DNA from: Arachis hypogaea
Lineage: Eukaryota; Streptophyta; Magnoliopsida; Fabales; Fabaceae
Assembly (NCBI RefSeq): GCF_003086295.3
Contig: NW_027255451.1
Coordinates: 1,425,554 to 1,489,553 of the forward strand
Reading direction: 5' to 3'
DNA: 64,000 nucleotides
Every line of letters begins with the position of its first letter. The stretch's first letter is position 1. The notes under the pieces were generated by a model. It did no database searches. It saw only the letters and a program-made list of their open reading frames with translations, and was not told where the DNA came from. The position numbers were made by a program, and so were the translations under genes. Of the stretch, positions 33,601 to 43,850 are shown one piece after another.

Positions 33601-35700
33601 TTCCCGGTTTTTTTCCGATTTTTTTTTTAGCGTTGTGCTGACCCTCGTTCTTTATATGACGCTATCCCGAGGAGGACACATAAAGGCGAGCCGTAATGGG
33701 CTCATCTTTGGCAAGCTCCTCCGATTTTTTTCACGGTTTTTTTCCCGGTTTTTTTCCGATTTTTTCCGTTTTTTTATTACGTTGTGCTGACTATCATTCT
33801 TTAAATCACGTTATCCCGAGGAGGACACCTAAAGGCGAGCCGTAATGGCCTCATCTTTGGCAAGCTCCCCCGATTTTTTTCCGGTTTTTTTTTTTTTTTT
33901 TACGTTGTGCTGACTCTCGTTCTTTAAATGAAGCTGTCCCGAGGAGGACACCTAAAGGACAGCCGTAATGGCTTCATCTTTGGCAAGCTCCTCCGGTTTT
34001 TTTTCATAGTTTTTTTCCCGGTTATTTTTCGATTCTTTTTTCTTTTTTTTTTACGTTGAGCTGACCCTCGTTCTTTATATGATGCTATCCCGAGGAGGAC
34101 ACATAAAGGCGAGCCGTAATGGCCTCATCTTTGGCAAGCTCCTCCGATTTTTTTTCAAAGTTTTTTCCGGTTTTCTTTTTTTTCTTTTTTTTTTAAACGT
34201 TGTGCTGACTCTCGTTCTTTAAATGACGCTATCTCGAGGAGGACACCTAAAGGCGAGTCGTAATGGCTTCATCTTTGGCAAGCTCCTCCGTTTTTATTCA
34301 CTGTTTTTTTCCCGGTTTTTTTCCGATTTTTTTTTAACATTGTGCTGACCCTCGTTCTTTATATGACGCTATCCCGAGGAGGACACATAAAGGCGAGCCG
34401 TAATGGCCTCATCTTTGGAAAGCTCCTTCGGTTTTTTTCATAGTTTTTTTCCCGGTTTTTTTCCGATTTTTTTCCGGTTTTTTTTTTTATTACGTTGTGC
34501 TGACTCTCGTTCTTTAAATCACGTTATCCCGAGGAGGACACCTAAAGGCGAGCCATAATGGCCTCATCTTTGGCAAGCTCCTCCGGTTTTTTTTCCACAA
34601 TTTTTTTCAGATTTTTTTTCGATTTTTTTTTTTACGTTGTGTTGACTCTCGTTCTTTAAACGACGCTATCCTGAGGAGGACACCGAAAGACGAGCCGTAA
34701 TGGCCTCATCTATGGCAAGCTCCTCCGGTTTTTTTCCACAGTTTTTTCCGTTTTTTTTTTTACGTTGTGCTGACTCTCGTTCTTTAAACGACGCTATCCT
34801 GAGGAGGATACCTAAAGGCGAGCCATAATGGCCTCATCTTTGGCAAGCTCCTCCGGTTTTTTTTTCCACAATTTTTTTCAGATTTTTTTCCGATTTTTTT
34901 TTTTTACGTTGTGTTGACTCTCGTTCTTTAAACGACGCTATCCTGAGGAGGACACCGAAAGACGAGCCGTAATGGCCTCATCTATGGCAAGCTCCTCCGG
35001 TTTTTTTCCACAGTTTTTTCCGTTTTTTTTTTTTTTTACGTTGTGCTGACTCTCGTTCTTTAAACGACGCTATCCTGAGGAGGATACCTGAAGGCGAGCC
35101 ATAATGGCCTCATCTTCGGCAAGCTCCTCCGGTTTTTTTCCACAGTTTTTTTCCGGTTTTTTTCCGATTTTTTTCCGAGTTTTTTTTTTTTTTTTTTTTT
35201 TACGTTGTGCTGACTCTCGTTCTTTAAATGACGTTGTCCTGAGGAGGACACCTAAAGGCGAGCCGTAATGGCCTCATCTTTGGCAAGCTCCTCCAGTTTT
35301 TTTCCACATTTTTTTCGCTCTTTTTTTTTTTTTTTACGTTGTGCTTACTCTCGTTCTTTAAACGACGCTATCCTGAGGAGGAGACCTAAAGGCGAGCCGT
35401 AATGGCCTCATATTCGGCAAGCTCCTCCGGTTTTTTTCCACAGTTTTTTTCCGTTTTTTTTCCGAGTTTTTTTTTTATTTTTTACGTTGTGCTGACTCTA
35501 GTTCTTTAAATGACGTTATCCCGAGGAGGACACCTAAAGGCGAGCCGTAATGGCCTCATCTTTGGCAAGCTTCTCCGGCTTTTTTCCACAGTTTTTTTCT
35601 GTTTTTTTTTTACGTTGTGCTGACACTCGTTCTTTAAACGACGCTATTCTGAGGAGGACACCTAAAGGTGTGCCGTAATGGCCTCATCTTCGGCAAGATC
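30690..35700 (+). repeat. Segmental duplication inside the satellite (about 2.3-2.4 kb units)
   Basis: Private markers TCCTTTCGTATTTTTTC (30881 and 33299) and GAAAGATGAGCCG recur at an offset of 2418 bp. The left copy has an extra dimer (around 31.5-31.8 kb) and the right copy an extra CCACAATTTTTTTCAG pair (34.5-35.0 kb), so the units have since exchanged or duplicated single monomers. Confidence 0.75.
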
Positions 35701-36734
35701 CTCCAGTTTTTTTCCAGAGTTTTTTTTCCGGATATTTTCTGAGTTTTTTTTTTTTTTTAACGTTGTGCTGACTCTCGTTCTTTAAATGACGTTGTCCCGA
35801 GGAGGACACCTAAAGGCGAGCCGTAATGGCCTCATCTATGGCAAGCTCCTCCGATTTTTCTCCACAGTTTTTTTCTATTTTTTTTTTTATTTTTATGTTG
35901 TGCTGACTCTCGTTCTTTAAATGACGTTATCACGAGGAGGACACCTAAAGGCGAGCCGTAATGGCCTCATCTTCGGCAAGCTCCTCCAGTTTTTTTTCCA
36001 CAGTTTTTTTTTTCCGTTTTTTTTCCAATTTTTTCCGAGTTTTTTTTTTTTTTTCTTTTTTACGTTGTGCTGACTCTCGTTCTTTAAACGACGCTATCCT
36101 GAGGAGGACACCTAAAGGCGAGCCGTAATGGCCTCATCTTCGGCAAGCTCCTCCGGTTTTTTCCACAGTTTTTTTTCCGGTTTTTTTATGATTTTTTTCC
36201 AAGTTTTTTTTTTTTTACGTTGTGCTGACTCTCGTTCTTTAATTGACGTTATCCCGAGGAGGACACCTAAAGGCGAGCCGTAATCGCCTCATCTATGGCA
36301 AGCTCCTCCGGTTTTTTTCCACAGTTTTTTTTCGTTTTTTTTTTTTATTTTACGTTGTGCTGACTCTCGTTCTTTAAACGACGCTATCCTGAGGAGGACA
36401 CCTAAAGGCGAGCCATAATGGCTTCATCTTCGGCAAGCTCTTCCGGTTTTTTTCCACAGTTTTTTTTTCGGTTTTTTTACGTTTTTTTTCCAAGTTTCTT
36501 TTTTTTTTTTTTACGTTGTGCTGACTCTCGTTCTTTAAATGACGTTATCCCGAGGAGGACACCTAAAGGCGAGCCGTAATGGTCTCATCTATGGCAAGCT
36601 CCTCCGGTTTTTTTCCACAGTTTTTTTCCGTTTTTTTTTTTTATTTTACGTTGTGCTGACTCTCGTTCTTTAAACGACGCTATCCTGAGGAGGACACCTA
36701 AAGGCGAGCCGTAATGGCCTCATCTTCGGCAAGC

Positions 36735-36788
36735 TCCTCCGGTTCTTTTCCAAAGTTTTTTTTCCGGTTTTTTTCCGACTTTTTTCCG

Positions 36789-36836
<48 letters not shown>

Positions 36837-38479
36837 GTTGTGCTGACTCTCGTTCTTTAATCGACGCTATCCTGGGGAGGACACCTAAAGGCGAGCCGTA
36901 ATGGCCTCATCTTCGGCAAGCTCCTCCGGTTTTTTTCCACTCTTTTTTTTCCGGTTTTTTTACGATTTTTTTTCGAGTTTTTTTTATTTTTTTATTTTTT
37001 ACGTTGTACTGACTCTTGTTCTTTAAATGACGTTATCCCGAGGAGGACACCTAAAGGCGAGCCGTAATGGCCTCATCTTTGGCGAGCTTCTCCGGTTTTT
37101 TTCCAGAGTTTTTTTCCTTTTTTTTTTCTTACGTTGTGCTGACTCTCGTTCTTTAAACGACGCTATCCTGAGGAGGACACCTAAAGGCGAGCCGTAATGG
37201 CCTCATCTTCGGCGAGCTCCTCCGGTTTTTTCCCAGAGTTTTTTTTCTGGTTTTTTCCCGAGTTTTTTTTTTTTTTACGTTGTGCTGAGTCTCGTTCTTT
37301 AAATGACGTTGTCCCGAGGAGGACACCTAAAGGCGAGCCGTAATGGCCTCATCTATGGCAAGCTCCTCCGGTTTTTTTCCACAGTTTTTTTCCGATTTTT
37401 TTTCCGTTTTTTTTTCAGGTTTTTTATTTTTTTTTTATTTTTTTTTTACGTTGTGCTGACTCTCGTTCTTTAAACGACGCTATCCTGAGGAGGAGACCTA
37501 AAGGCGAGCCGTAATGGCCTCATCTTCGGCAAGCTCCTCCGGTTTTTTTCCACAGTTTTTTTTCCGGTTTTTTCCGGTTTTTTCCGAGTTTTTTTTTTTT
37601 TTTTTTTACGTTGTGTTGACTCTCGTTCTTTAAACGACGCTATCCTGAGGAGGACACCTAAAGGCGAGCCGTAATGGCCTCATCTTTGGCAAGCTCCTCC
37701 GGTTTTTTTTCCACAATTTTTTTCAGATTTTTTTCCGATTTTTTTTTTTTTTACGTTGTGTTGACTCTCGTTCTTTAAACGACGCTATCCTGAGGAGGAC
37801 ACCGAAAGACGAGCCGTCATGGCCTCATCTATGGCAAGCTCCTCCGGTTTTTTTCCACAGTTTTTTTCCGTATTTTTTTTTTTTACGTTGTGCTGACTCT
37901 CGTTCTTTAAACGACGCTATCCTGAGGAGGATACCTAAAGGCGAGCCGTAATGGCCTCATCTTCGGCAAGCTCCTCCGGTTTTTTTCCACAGTTTTTTTC
38001 CGGTTTTTTTCCGATTTTTTATCGAGTTTTTTTTTTTTTTTTTTTACGTTGTGCTGGCTCTCGTTCTTTAAATGACGTTGTCCCGAGGAGGACACCTAAA
38101 GGCGAGCCGTAATGGCCTCATCTTCGGCAAGCTCCTCCGGTTTTTTTCCACAGTTTTTTTCCGGTTTTTTTCCGATTTTTTTCCGAGTTTTTTTTTTTTT
38201 TTTTTTACGTTGTGCTGGCTCTCGTTCTTTAAATGACGTTGTCCGGAGGAGGACACCTAAAGGCGAGCCGTAATGGCCTCATCTATGGCAAGCTCCTCCG
38301 GTTTTTTTCCACAGTTTTTTTCCGCTTTTTTTTTTATTTTACGTTGTGCTGACTCTCGTTCTTTAAACGACGCTATCCTGAGGAGGACACCTAAAGGCGA
38401 GCCGTAATGGCCTCATCTTCGGCAAGCTCCTCCGGTTTTTTTCCAAAGTTTTTTTTCCGGTTTTTTTCCGACTTTTTTC

Positions 38480-38510
<31 letters not shown>

Positions 38511-39689
38511 ACGTTGTGCTGACTCTCGTTCTTTAATCGACGCTATCCTGAGGAGGACACCTAAAGGCGAGCCGTAATGGGCTCATCTTCGGCAAGCTCC
38601 TCCGGTTTTTTTCCACAGTTTTTTTTCTGGTTTTTTTACGATTTTTTTCGAGTTTTTTTTTTATTTTTTTATTTTTTACGTTGTGCTGACTCTTGTTCTT
38701 TAAATGACGTTATCCCGAGGAGGACACCTAAAGGTGAGCCGTAATGGCCTCATCTTTGGCGAGCTTCTCCGGTTTTTTTCCGGAGTTTTTTTCCTTTTTT
38801 TTTTTCTTACGTTGTGCTGACTCTCGTTCTTTAAACGACGCTATCCTGAGGAGGACACCTAAAGGCGAGCCGTAATGGCCTCATCTTCGGCGAGCTCCTC
38901 CGGTTTTTTTCCAGAGTTTTTTTTCCGATTTTTTCCCGATTTTTTTTTTTTACGTTGTGCTGAGTCTCGTTCTTTAAATGACGTTGTCCCGAGGAGGACA
39001 CCTAAAGGCGAGCTGTAATGGCCTCATCTATGGCAAGCTCCTCCGGTTTTTTTCCACAGTTTTTTTCCGATTTTTTTTCCGTTTTTTTTTTCAGGTTTTT
39101 TATTTTTTTTTTATTTTTTTTTTTACGTTGTGCTGACTCTCGTTCATTAAACGACGCTATCCTGAGGAGGAGACCTAAAGGCGAGCCGTAATGGCCTCAT
39201 CTTCGGCAAGCTCCTCCGGTTTTTTTCCACAGTTTTTTTTCCGGTTTTTTTCGGTTTTTTTCCGAGTTTTTTTTTTTTTTTACGTTGTGCTGACTCTCGT
39301 TCTTTAAAAGACGCTATCCTGAGGAGGACACCTAAAGGCGAGCCGTAATGGCCTCATCTTCGGCAAGCTCCTCTGATTTTTTTCCACAGTTTTTTTTTCC
39401 GGTTATTTTACGATTTTTTTCCTAGTTTTTTTTTTTTTTTTTTGTGCTGACTCTCGTTCTTTAAATGACGTTGTCCCGAGGATGACACCTAAAGGCGAGC
39501 CGTAATGGCCTCATCTATGGCAACCTCCTCCGGTTTTTTTCCACAGTATTTTTCTGTTTTTTTCAGGTTTTTTTTTAGTTTTTTTTTTATTTTTTTTTTA
39601 CGTTGTGCTTATTCTCGTTCTTTAAACGACGCTATCCTGAGGAGGAGACCTAAAGGCGAGCCGTAATGGCCTCATCTTCGGCAAGCTCC
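36735..39689 (+). repeat. Higher-order repeat of about 1675 bp, second unit cut by element 3
   Basis: TTTAATCGACGC, GGCGAGCTTCTCCGG (37081 and 38758) and the TGAGTCTCG variant (37286 and 38961) recur at offsets of 1675-1677 bp. The second unit ends at the retrotransposon insertion. Confidence 0.75.
39685..39689. repeat. Target-site duplication GCTCC (left)
   Basis: GCTCC directly before the 5' LTR and again at 50608-50612 directly after the 3' LTR. Joining the flanks restores the satellite core AAGCTCCTCCG. Confidence 0.92.
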
Positions 39690-40083
39690 TGATGACAAGT
39701 CATCCTAGCCTATTTTAACTAGTCTTTTTCTTTTGTTTTCATTAGAATTATGCACTTTCTTGAGCTACAAGCAAGCTAATTGAGTAGATTTTCATGTTTC
39801 CCTTAATTGAACCAACCATATATGAATTCATGCCATTTCAGGAGGTTTTATGCTATATTTACATATTATAAAAGAATGAATATCTCATGATTTTGAGCAT
39901 AGCTTTGATGAGTTTGGTTGATTAATGATAGGTGAAGAAAGCTTGGAGAAAGGTTGAAGCAAGAAGGAATGGCTAGGAGTGAAGAGAGGACAATGGAATA
40001 AGTGAAATTGAACCAGGAAGCAAGAAGCTGGACCTAAAGTTAGCATCAAACTTTTGCACAAACTTTTGGTTGAAAAGTTAGCC

Positions 40084-40533
40084 CCAACGTTAGCCCCCTA
40101 ACTTGGAGGCTAACGTTGGAACTTGAAAATTCTCCCCTGGGCTCCAAAAGTTTGCGCCAACGTTAGGCCCCTAACTTTGAGGCTAACGTTGGCACATGAA
40201 TTTCTCCCCTGGGCACCAAAAGTTTGCGCCAACGTTAGCCCCCTAACGTTGGCACATGAATTCCTCCCTGGCCATCCAACGTTTGCGCCAACGTTAGCCC
40301 CCTAACTTGGAGGCTAACGTTGGCACATGAAAATTCAATGGGGAAGGAGCAAAGGTTTGCGCCAACGTTAGCCCCCTAACTTGGTGGCTAACGTTGGCGC
40401 TACAAGCACACTAGGCAAGGCCAACGTTAGGGTCAAAGTTAGACCCCTAACGTTGGCACCAACGTTGATATCAGCAAATTGTGCTAGCTGATATGAAAAG
40501 TTGGAGCCAAAGTTAGACCCCTAACTTTGGCTC
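40084..40533. repeat. U3 palindrome array
   Basis: Palindromes at 40084-40119, 40156-40193, 40228-40253 (shortened), 40287-40324, 40361-40398 and 40420-40457, with arms GCCAACGTTAG / CTAACGTTGGC. Then come ATATCAGC...GCTGATAT (40468-40494) and GAGCCAAAGTTAG/CTAACTTTGGCTC. Every AACGTT holds an ACGT core of the kind plant bZIP proteins bind. Confidence 0.85.
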
Positions 40534-40692
40534 AAACTTTTGGTCCAACTTTTGCTAACCTCTAAACCGGTTCAATTGGTTCACTTCGGTTCTTCTCCAA
40601 ACTTCAAGAGCAATCAACCAAGGGCTCTTTCAACCCAATTCCACCAAGAGCAAAGGCCCAACTCAAGGCTTGAAGATCATTTGAAGAAAGTG

Positions 40693-40700
40693 TATAAATA
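40693..40700 (+). promoter_or_regulatory. LTR TATA box (5' LTR of element 3)
   Basis: TATAAATA in GTGTATAAATAGGATAG, about 160 bp after the palindrome array; expected to drive the genomic RNA. Confidence 0.65.
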
Positions 40701-41577
40701 GGATAGAATTCAAGTTCTTCGGGGAGCTTTCTTTTGGAATTTTCATAATAGTTTTCGGAGAGCTTTTAATATTGAGTGTTCTTTAATTTCTTTGTCTTGG
40801 GGAAGGAGAATTCACTTCTCTTCCTCTTAGTTTTATTGCTTTCAATTTCAATTACACTTGTCTTGGATCTTGGATTGGAGAATTGAAGAAATTCTGTTTC
40901 AATCTCAATTTTGGATCTCTCTGTTTCTTTATTGTTAATTGAATTTCATTTCCGGTTAATTGCTCTTCATCTATTCTCTTTGCAATTTACAATTCCCTTG
41001 CAATTGTTCTTATTGGATCTAGGAAGGCATTGAGATCTAGACTTAGTTTTCTAGTCTCTGGGTCCTGAGATCCAAATCTCCAATTTACATTCTGTTTCTT
41101 GCTTTCCATGTTCATTTACTTTTCTGCTATAAGATCCGATCCAATCCCAATTCCCTTTTTCTCTTCTGTTTAATGCAATTTAACTTTTCTTTGTTTAATT
41201 TCTGAAAATCCAAATCCCAATCCCCTTTACAATTCAAGTCATTTACATTCCTTGCACTTTAAGATTCCGTAATTTACATTTCTTGCACTCTAAGTTTCTG
41301 CTATTTAATTTCTTGTTCTTTAAGATTCAGTAATTTAATTTCCTGCTCTCTTTAATTCCATGCAATTTAAATTCTGCAAAGCACCAATCAATCAACCAAA
41401 TCTTGATTCGCTTGACTAAATCAACCACTAAACTAAAATTGCTCAATCCTTCAATCCCTGTGGGATCGACCTCACTCCCGTGAGTTTTTATTACTTGATG
41501 CGACCCGGTACACTTGCCGGTTAGATTTGTGTGTTTTGGGAGAAATTTATTTTTCACCAAAATACTCATCAAGTTTT

Positions 41578-41597
41578 TGGCGCCGTTGCCGGGGATT
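41578..41597 (+). other. Primer binding site, tRNA-Asp
   Basis: TGGCGCCGTTGCCGGGGAT, the complement of the tRNA-Asp(GTC) 3' end including CCA minus-strand priming nucleotides, 6 nt after the LTR. tRNA-Asp priming is known for Athila/Calypso-type elements. Confidence 0.92.
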
Positions 41598-41741
41598 GAT
41601 TAGATTGACAATGATTAAGTGAGGTGGTGATCTAGATCAAGCACTTTTTCTTTAATTTTGATTAACCCACTAACTGTTTGATTTTTTGCTTAAACTAACT
41701 AACACTTCAATCTGGCAGTAAATTGAAGTGTCACTGATTTT
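41598..41741 (+). other. Untranslated leader of element 3
   Basis: Between primer site and gag. It contains a branch-point-like ACTAACTAAC (about 41694-41703) and a T-rich stretch ending TTGTATGTCAG|GT near 41771, resembling a plant 3' splice site. An intron is only a possibility. Confidence 0.4.
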
Positions 41742-43541
41742 GTGCATTTTTCATGCTCTGCTTGTATGTCAGGTACAAAAAGAACCATACCCAATTTTCA
41801 TGAACAAGACGAAAGAACTCTCAGGAGGTTAAGAAGAGCTGAAAGAGGGAAAAATATTGTTGGAGAAGAGGAATCAGACGAAGAATTCCAAGAGATGGAG
41901 GAACATTTAACCAATCCACCAGGTGGAGAAGACAACAACAATGGCAACCCACCCCAGAGGAGAGTTTTGGCTTCCTATACCTTTGCAAATCCTAGACATT
42001 GTGGGAGCAGCATCTTGGCTCCAAATGTCAATGCCAACAATTTTGAACTCAAGCCACAACTCATCACTTTGGTTCAGAACAATTGCTCTTTTGGTGGAGG
42101 ACCACTTGAGGACCCACACCAATATTTATCCACTTTCTTGAGGATATGCAACACTGTCAAAACTAATGGAGTGCCCCCTGACAGTTACAAACTGATGCTA
42201 TTCCCATTTTCTCTCAGGGACAAGGCCACTCAATGGTTGGAATCGTTTCCAAGGGACAGCATTAACAACTGGGATGATTTGGTAACTAAGTTTCTTGCCA
42301 AATTTTATCCACCTCAGAGGATTATAAGGTTAAAGGCTGAGGTACAAACATTTACACAAATGGAGGCCGAACCCATCTATGAGGCATGGGAGAGGTACAA
42401 GGCTCTGATCAGGAAATGTCCCCCTGCCATGTTTAATGAGTGGGAGAAGCTTCAAAACTTCTATGAAGGCTTAACACTGAAATCCCAGGAAGCTTTGGAT
42501 CATTCAGCTGGAGGTTCCTTGCAACTCATGAAAACTGCAGAAGAAGCTCAAGAACTCATTGATATGGTGTCCAACAACCAATATTTCTTTGCTCATCAAA
42601 GAGGCCGCCAACCATCACAAAGGAGAGGAGTAATGGAGCTAGAAGGAGTGGATTCAATCCTGGCTCAAAACAAGATGATGCAGCAGCAAATTCAACAACA
42701 ATTTGAGCAAATGGCCAAGAGGATTGATAGTCTCCAAGTTGCAGCAGTTAACACCAGCCAACCATCAACCACATGGGGACAGAGTGAAGAAACTCAAGAA
42801 GAACAACAACAAGAGCAAGTACAGTATATGCACAACCAAGGACCAAATGAAGTGTATGGTGATACATACAATCCATCCTGGAAAAACCACCCAAACCTCA
42901 GATGGGGAGATAACCATACCCAAAACCAACAAACATGGCAGAGGAACTCAAACCAATACAACCCAAGAAGCAACCAAAACCACAACCAGCAGCAAACTAA
43001 CCAAAACCCCTACAGAAAACCTCAAAACAACTACCCCAACCTCAACCAATACCAATCTAATAACCAACCCACCAACCAAAATGCCTACCATCCACCACCC
43101 ACATCTCATAACCCACCTCAAGTATCACCTGAAGCCCAAAGAATCACTCACTTGGAGGCCATGATAGACAAAATGTTGAAACACCAAGAAATGGTAACCA
43201 AGAATCAGGAAGCCTCCCTGAAGAGCCTAGAGAGACAGATGGGGCAACTCTCCAAGCAAGTATCTGTTGAGAGACCTTCAAACTCACTGCCCAGTGACAC
43301 AATTCCAAATCCCAAGGAGGAATGCAAGGCAATACAATTAAGGAGTGGGAGAACATTGATAAGCAACAATGACACTACAAGGAAGCAAGCAGAGAACATC
43401 AAAGAGCCAACGGAGGATGAGAATCAAACAAAGGCAGATGAAGCTAAGGAGCAAGTTGTGATGCCAAACAAAGGCACTGAGAACCTTAAAGAGAAAGATA
43501 ACCAGCCACATAGCTCAAAGGAAGTAGCTCAGGGGCAGTAG
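41742..43541 (+). CDS. gag: Gag polyprotein region of element 3 (ends at first TAG)
   Basis: 599 codons. Residues 20-60 are basic then acidic (TLRRLRRAERGKN, EEESDEEFQ). Residues about 105-275 form the Athila-type capsid core: NNCSFGGGPLEDPHQYL, FPFSLRDKATQWLESFP (154-170), NWDDLVTKFLAKFYPPQRI and YEAWERYKALIRKCP. Residues 298-345 are Q-rich helical. About 350-480 is a Q/N-rich tract with TYNPSWKNHPNLRW where nucleocapsid would lie, but no CCHC zinc knuckle is seen. A helical ASLKSLERQMGQLSKQ and the conserved NPKEECKAIQLRSGR follow. It ends at TAG (43539-43541, CAG TAG CAA ATA), where element 1 has CAG and reads on into protease. A start at Met9 (MSGTKRT) is possible. Confidence 0.85.
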   Translation: MHFSCSACMSGTKRTIPNFHEQDERTLRRLRRAERGKNIVGEEESDEEFQEMEEHLTNPPGGEDNNNGNPPQRRVLASYTFANPRHCGSSILAPNVNANNFELKPQLITLVQNNCSFGGGPLEDPHQYLSTFLRICNTVKTNGVPPDSYKLMLFPFSLRDKATQWLESFPRDSINNWDDLVTKFLAKFYPPQRIIRLKAEVQTFTQMEAEPIYEAWERYKALIRKCPPAMFNEWEKLQNFYEGLTLKSQEALDHSAGGSLQLMKTAEEAQELIDMVSNNQYFFAHQRGRQPSQRRGVMELEGVDSILAQNKMMQQQIQQQFEQMAKRIDSLQVAAVNTSQPSTTWGQSEETQEEQQQEQVQYMHNQGPNEVYGDTYNPSWKNHPNLRWGDNHTQNQQTWQRNSNQYNPRSNQNHNQQQTNQNPYRKPQNNYPNLNQYQSNNQPTNQNAYHPPPTSHNPPQVSPEAQRITHLEAMIDKMLKHQEMVTKNQEASLKSLERQMGQLSKQVSVERPSNSLPSDTIPNPKEECKAIQLRSGRTLISNNDTTRKQAENIKEPTEDENQTKADEAKEQVVMPNKGTENLKEKDNQPHSSKEVAQGQ

Positions 43542-43850
43542 CAAATAGGAAAGAGCATCACACCTCCACTGCCATATCCCCAGAGGTTCAACAAAGAGGT
43601 TAAAGACCAGCATTTTCACAAATTCCTTGAGATTTTTAAGAAGCTGGAAATCAATATTCCCTTGGCTGAAGCACTTGAGCAAATGCCTCTATATTCCAAA
43701 TTTCTGAAGGATCTTATCAACAAGAAAAGAAGTTGGCTTGAAAGGGAAACCATATTACTCACCGAGGAATGCAGTGCTGTGATTCAACGGGGTATTCCAC
43801 CAAAACTTAAGGATCCGGGAAGCTTTGTAGTCTCATGTACTATTGGCTAG
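43542..43850 (+). pseudogene. Gag-protease linker of element 3, between two TAG codons
   Basis: Same frame as gag. It encodes the conserved linker before protease (SITPPLPYPQRF, KFLEIFKKLEINIPLAEAL, RSWLERETILLTEE) and stops at TAG 43848-43850, where element 1 reads GAG. The linker itself is well preserved, which suggests the stops are recent. Its own first ATG is at 43662 but is unlikely to be a real start. Confidence 0.75.

Larger units (their letters stand above)
24841..39689 (+). repeat. T-rich satellite array, block 3
   Basis: The longest uninterrupted block, about 100 monomers in one orientation. 24.9-27.8, 29.6-32.3 and 33.1-34.6 kb are dominated by the type with CATCTTTGGC, GACACATAAAGG and CCCGG tails. 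27.9-29.6 and 35.0-39.7 kb are mainly types A and B. Several higher-order repeats are nested inside. T runs reach about 44 nt (36791-36834). No genes; translated frames are phenylalanine/lysine-rich artefacts. Confidence 0.94.
39690..41571 (+). repeat. 5' LTR of element 3
   Basis: 1882 bp, TGATGACAAGTCATC...ACTCATCA. The first 15 nt contain GATGAC-AA-GTCATC, a 6-bp inverted repeat at the very terminus. The palindrome array is at 40084-40533, the TATA box at 40693 and the reiterated TTTCTTGCACT/TTTAAGATTC units at about 41240-41390. One U3 palindrome (40228-40253) has lost 12 bp of its centre compared with the 3' LTR. Confidence 0.95.
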
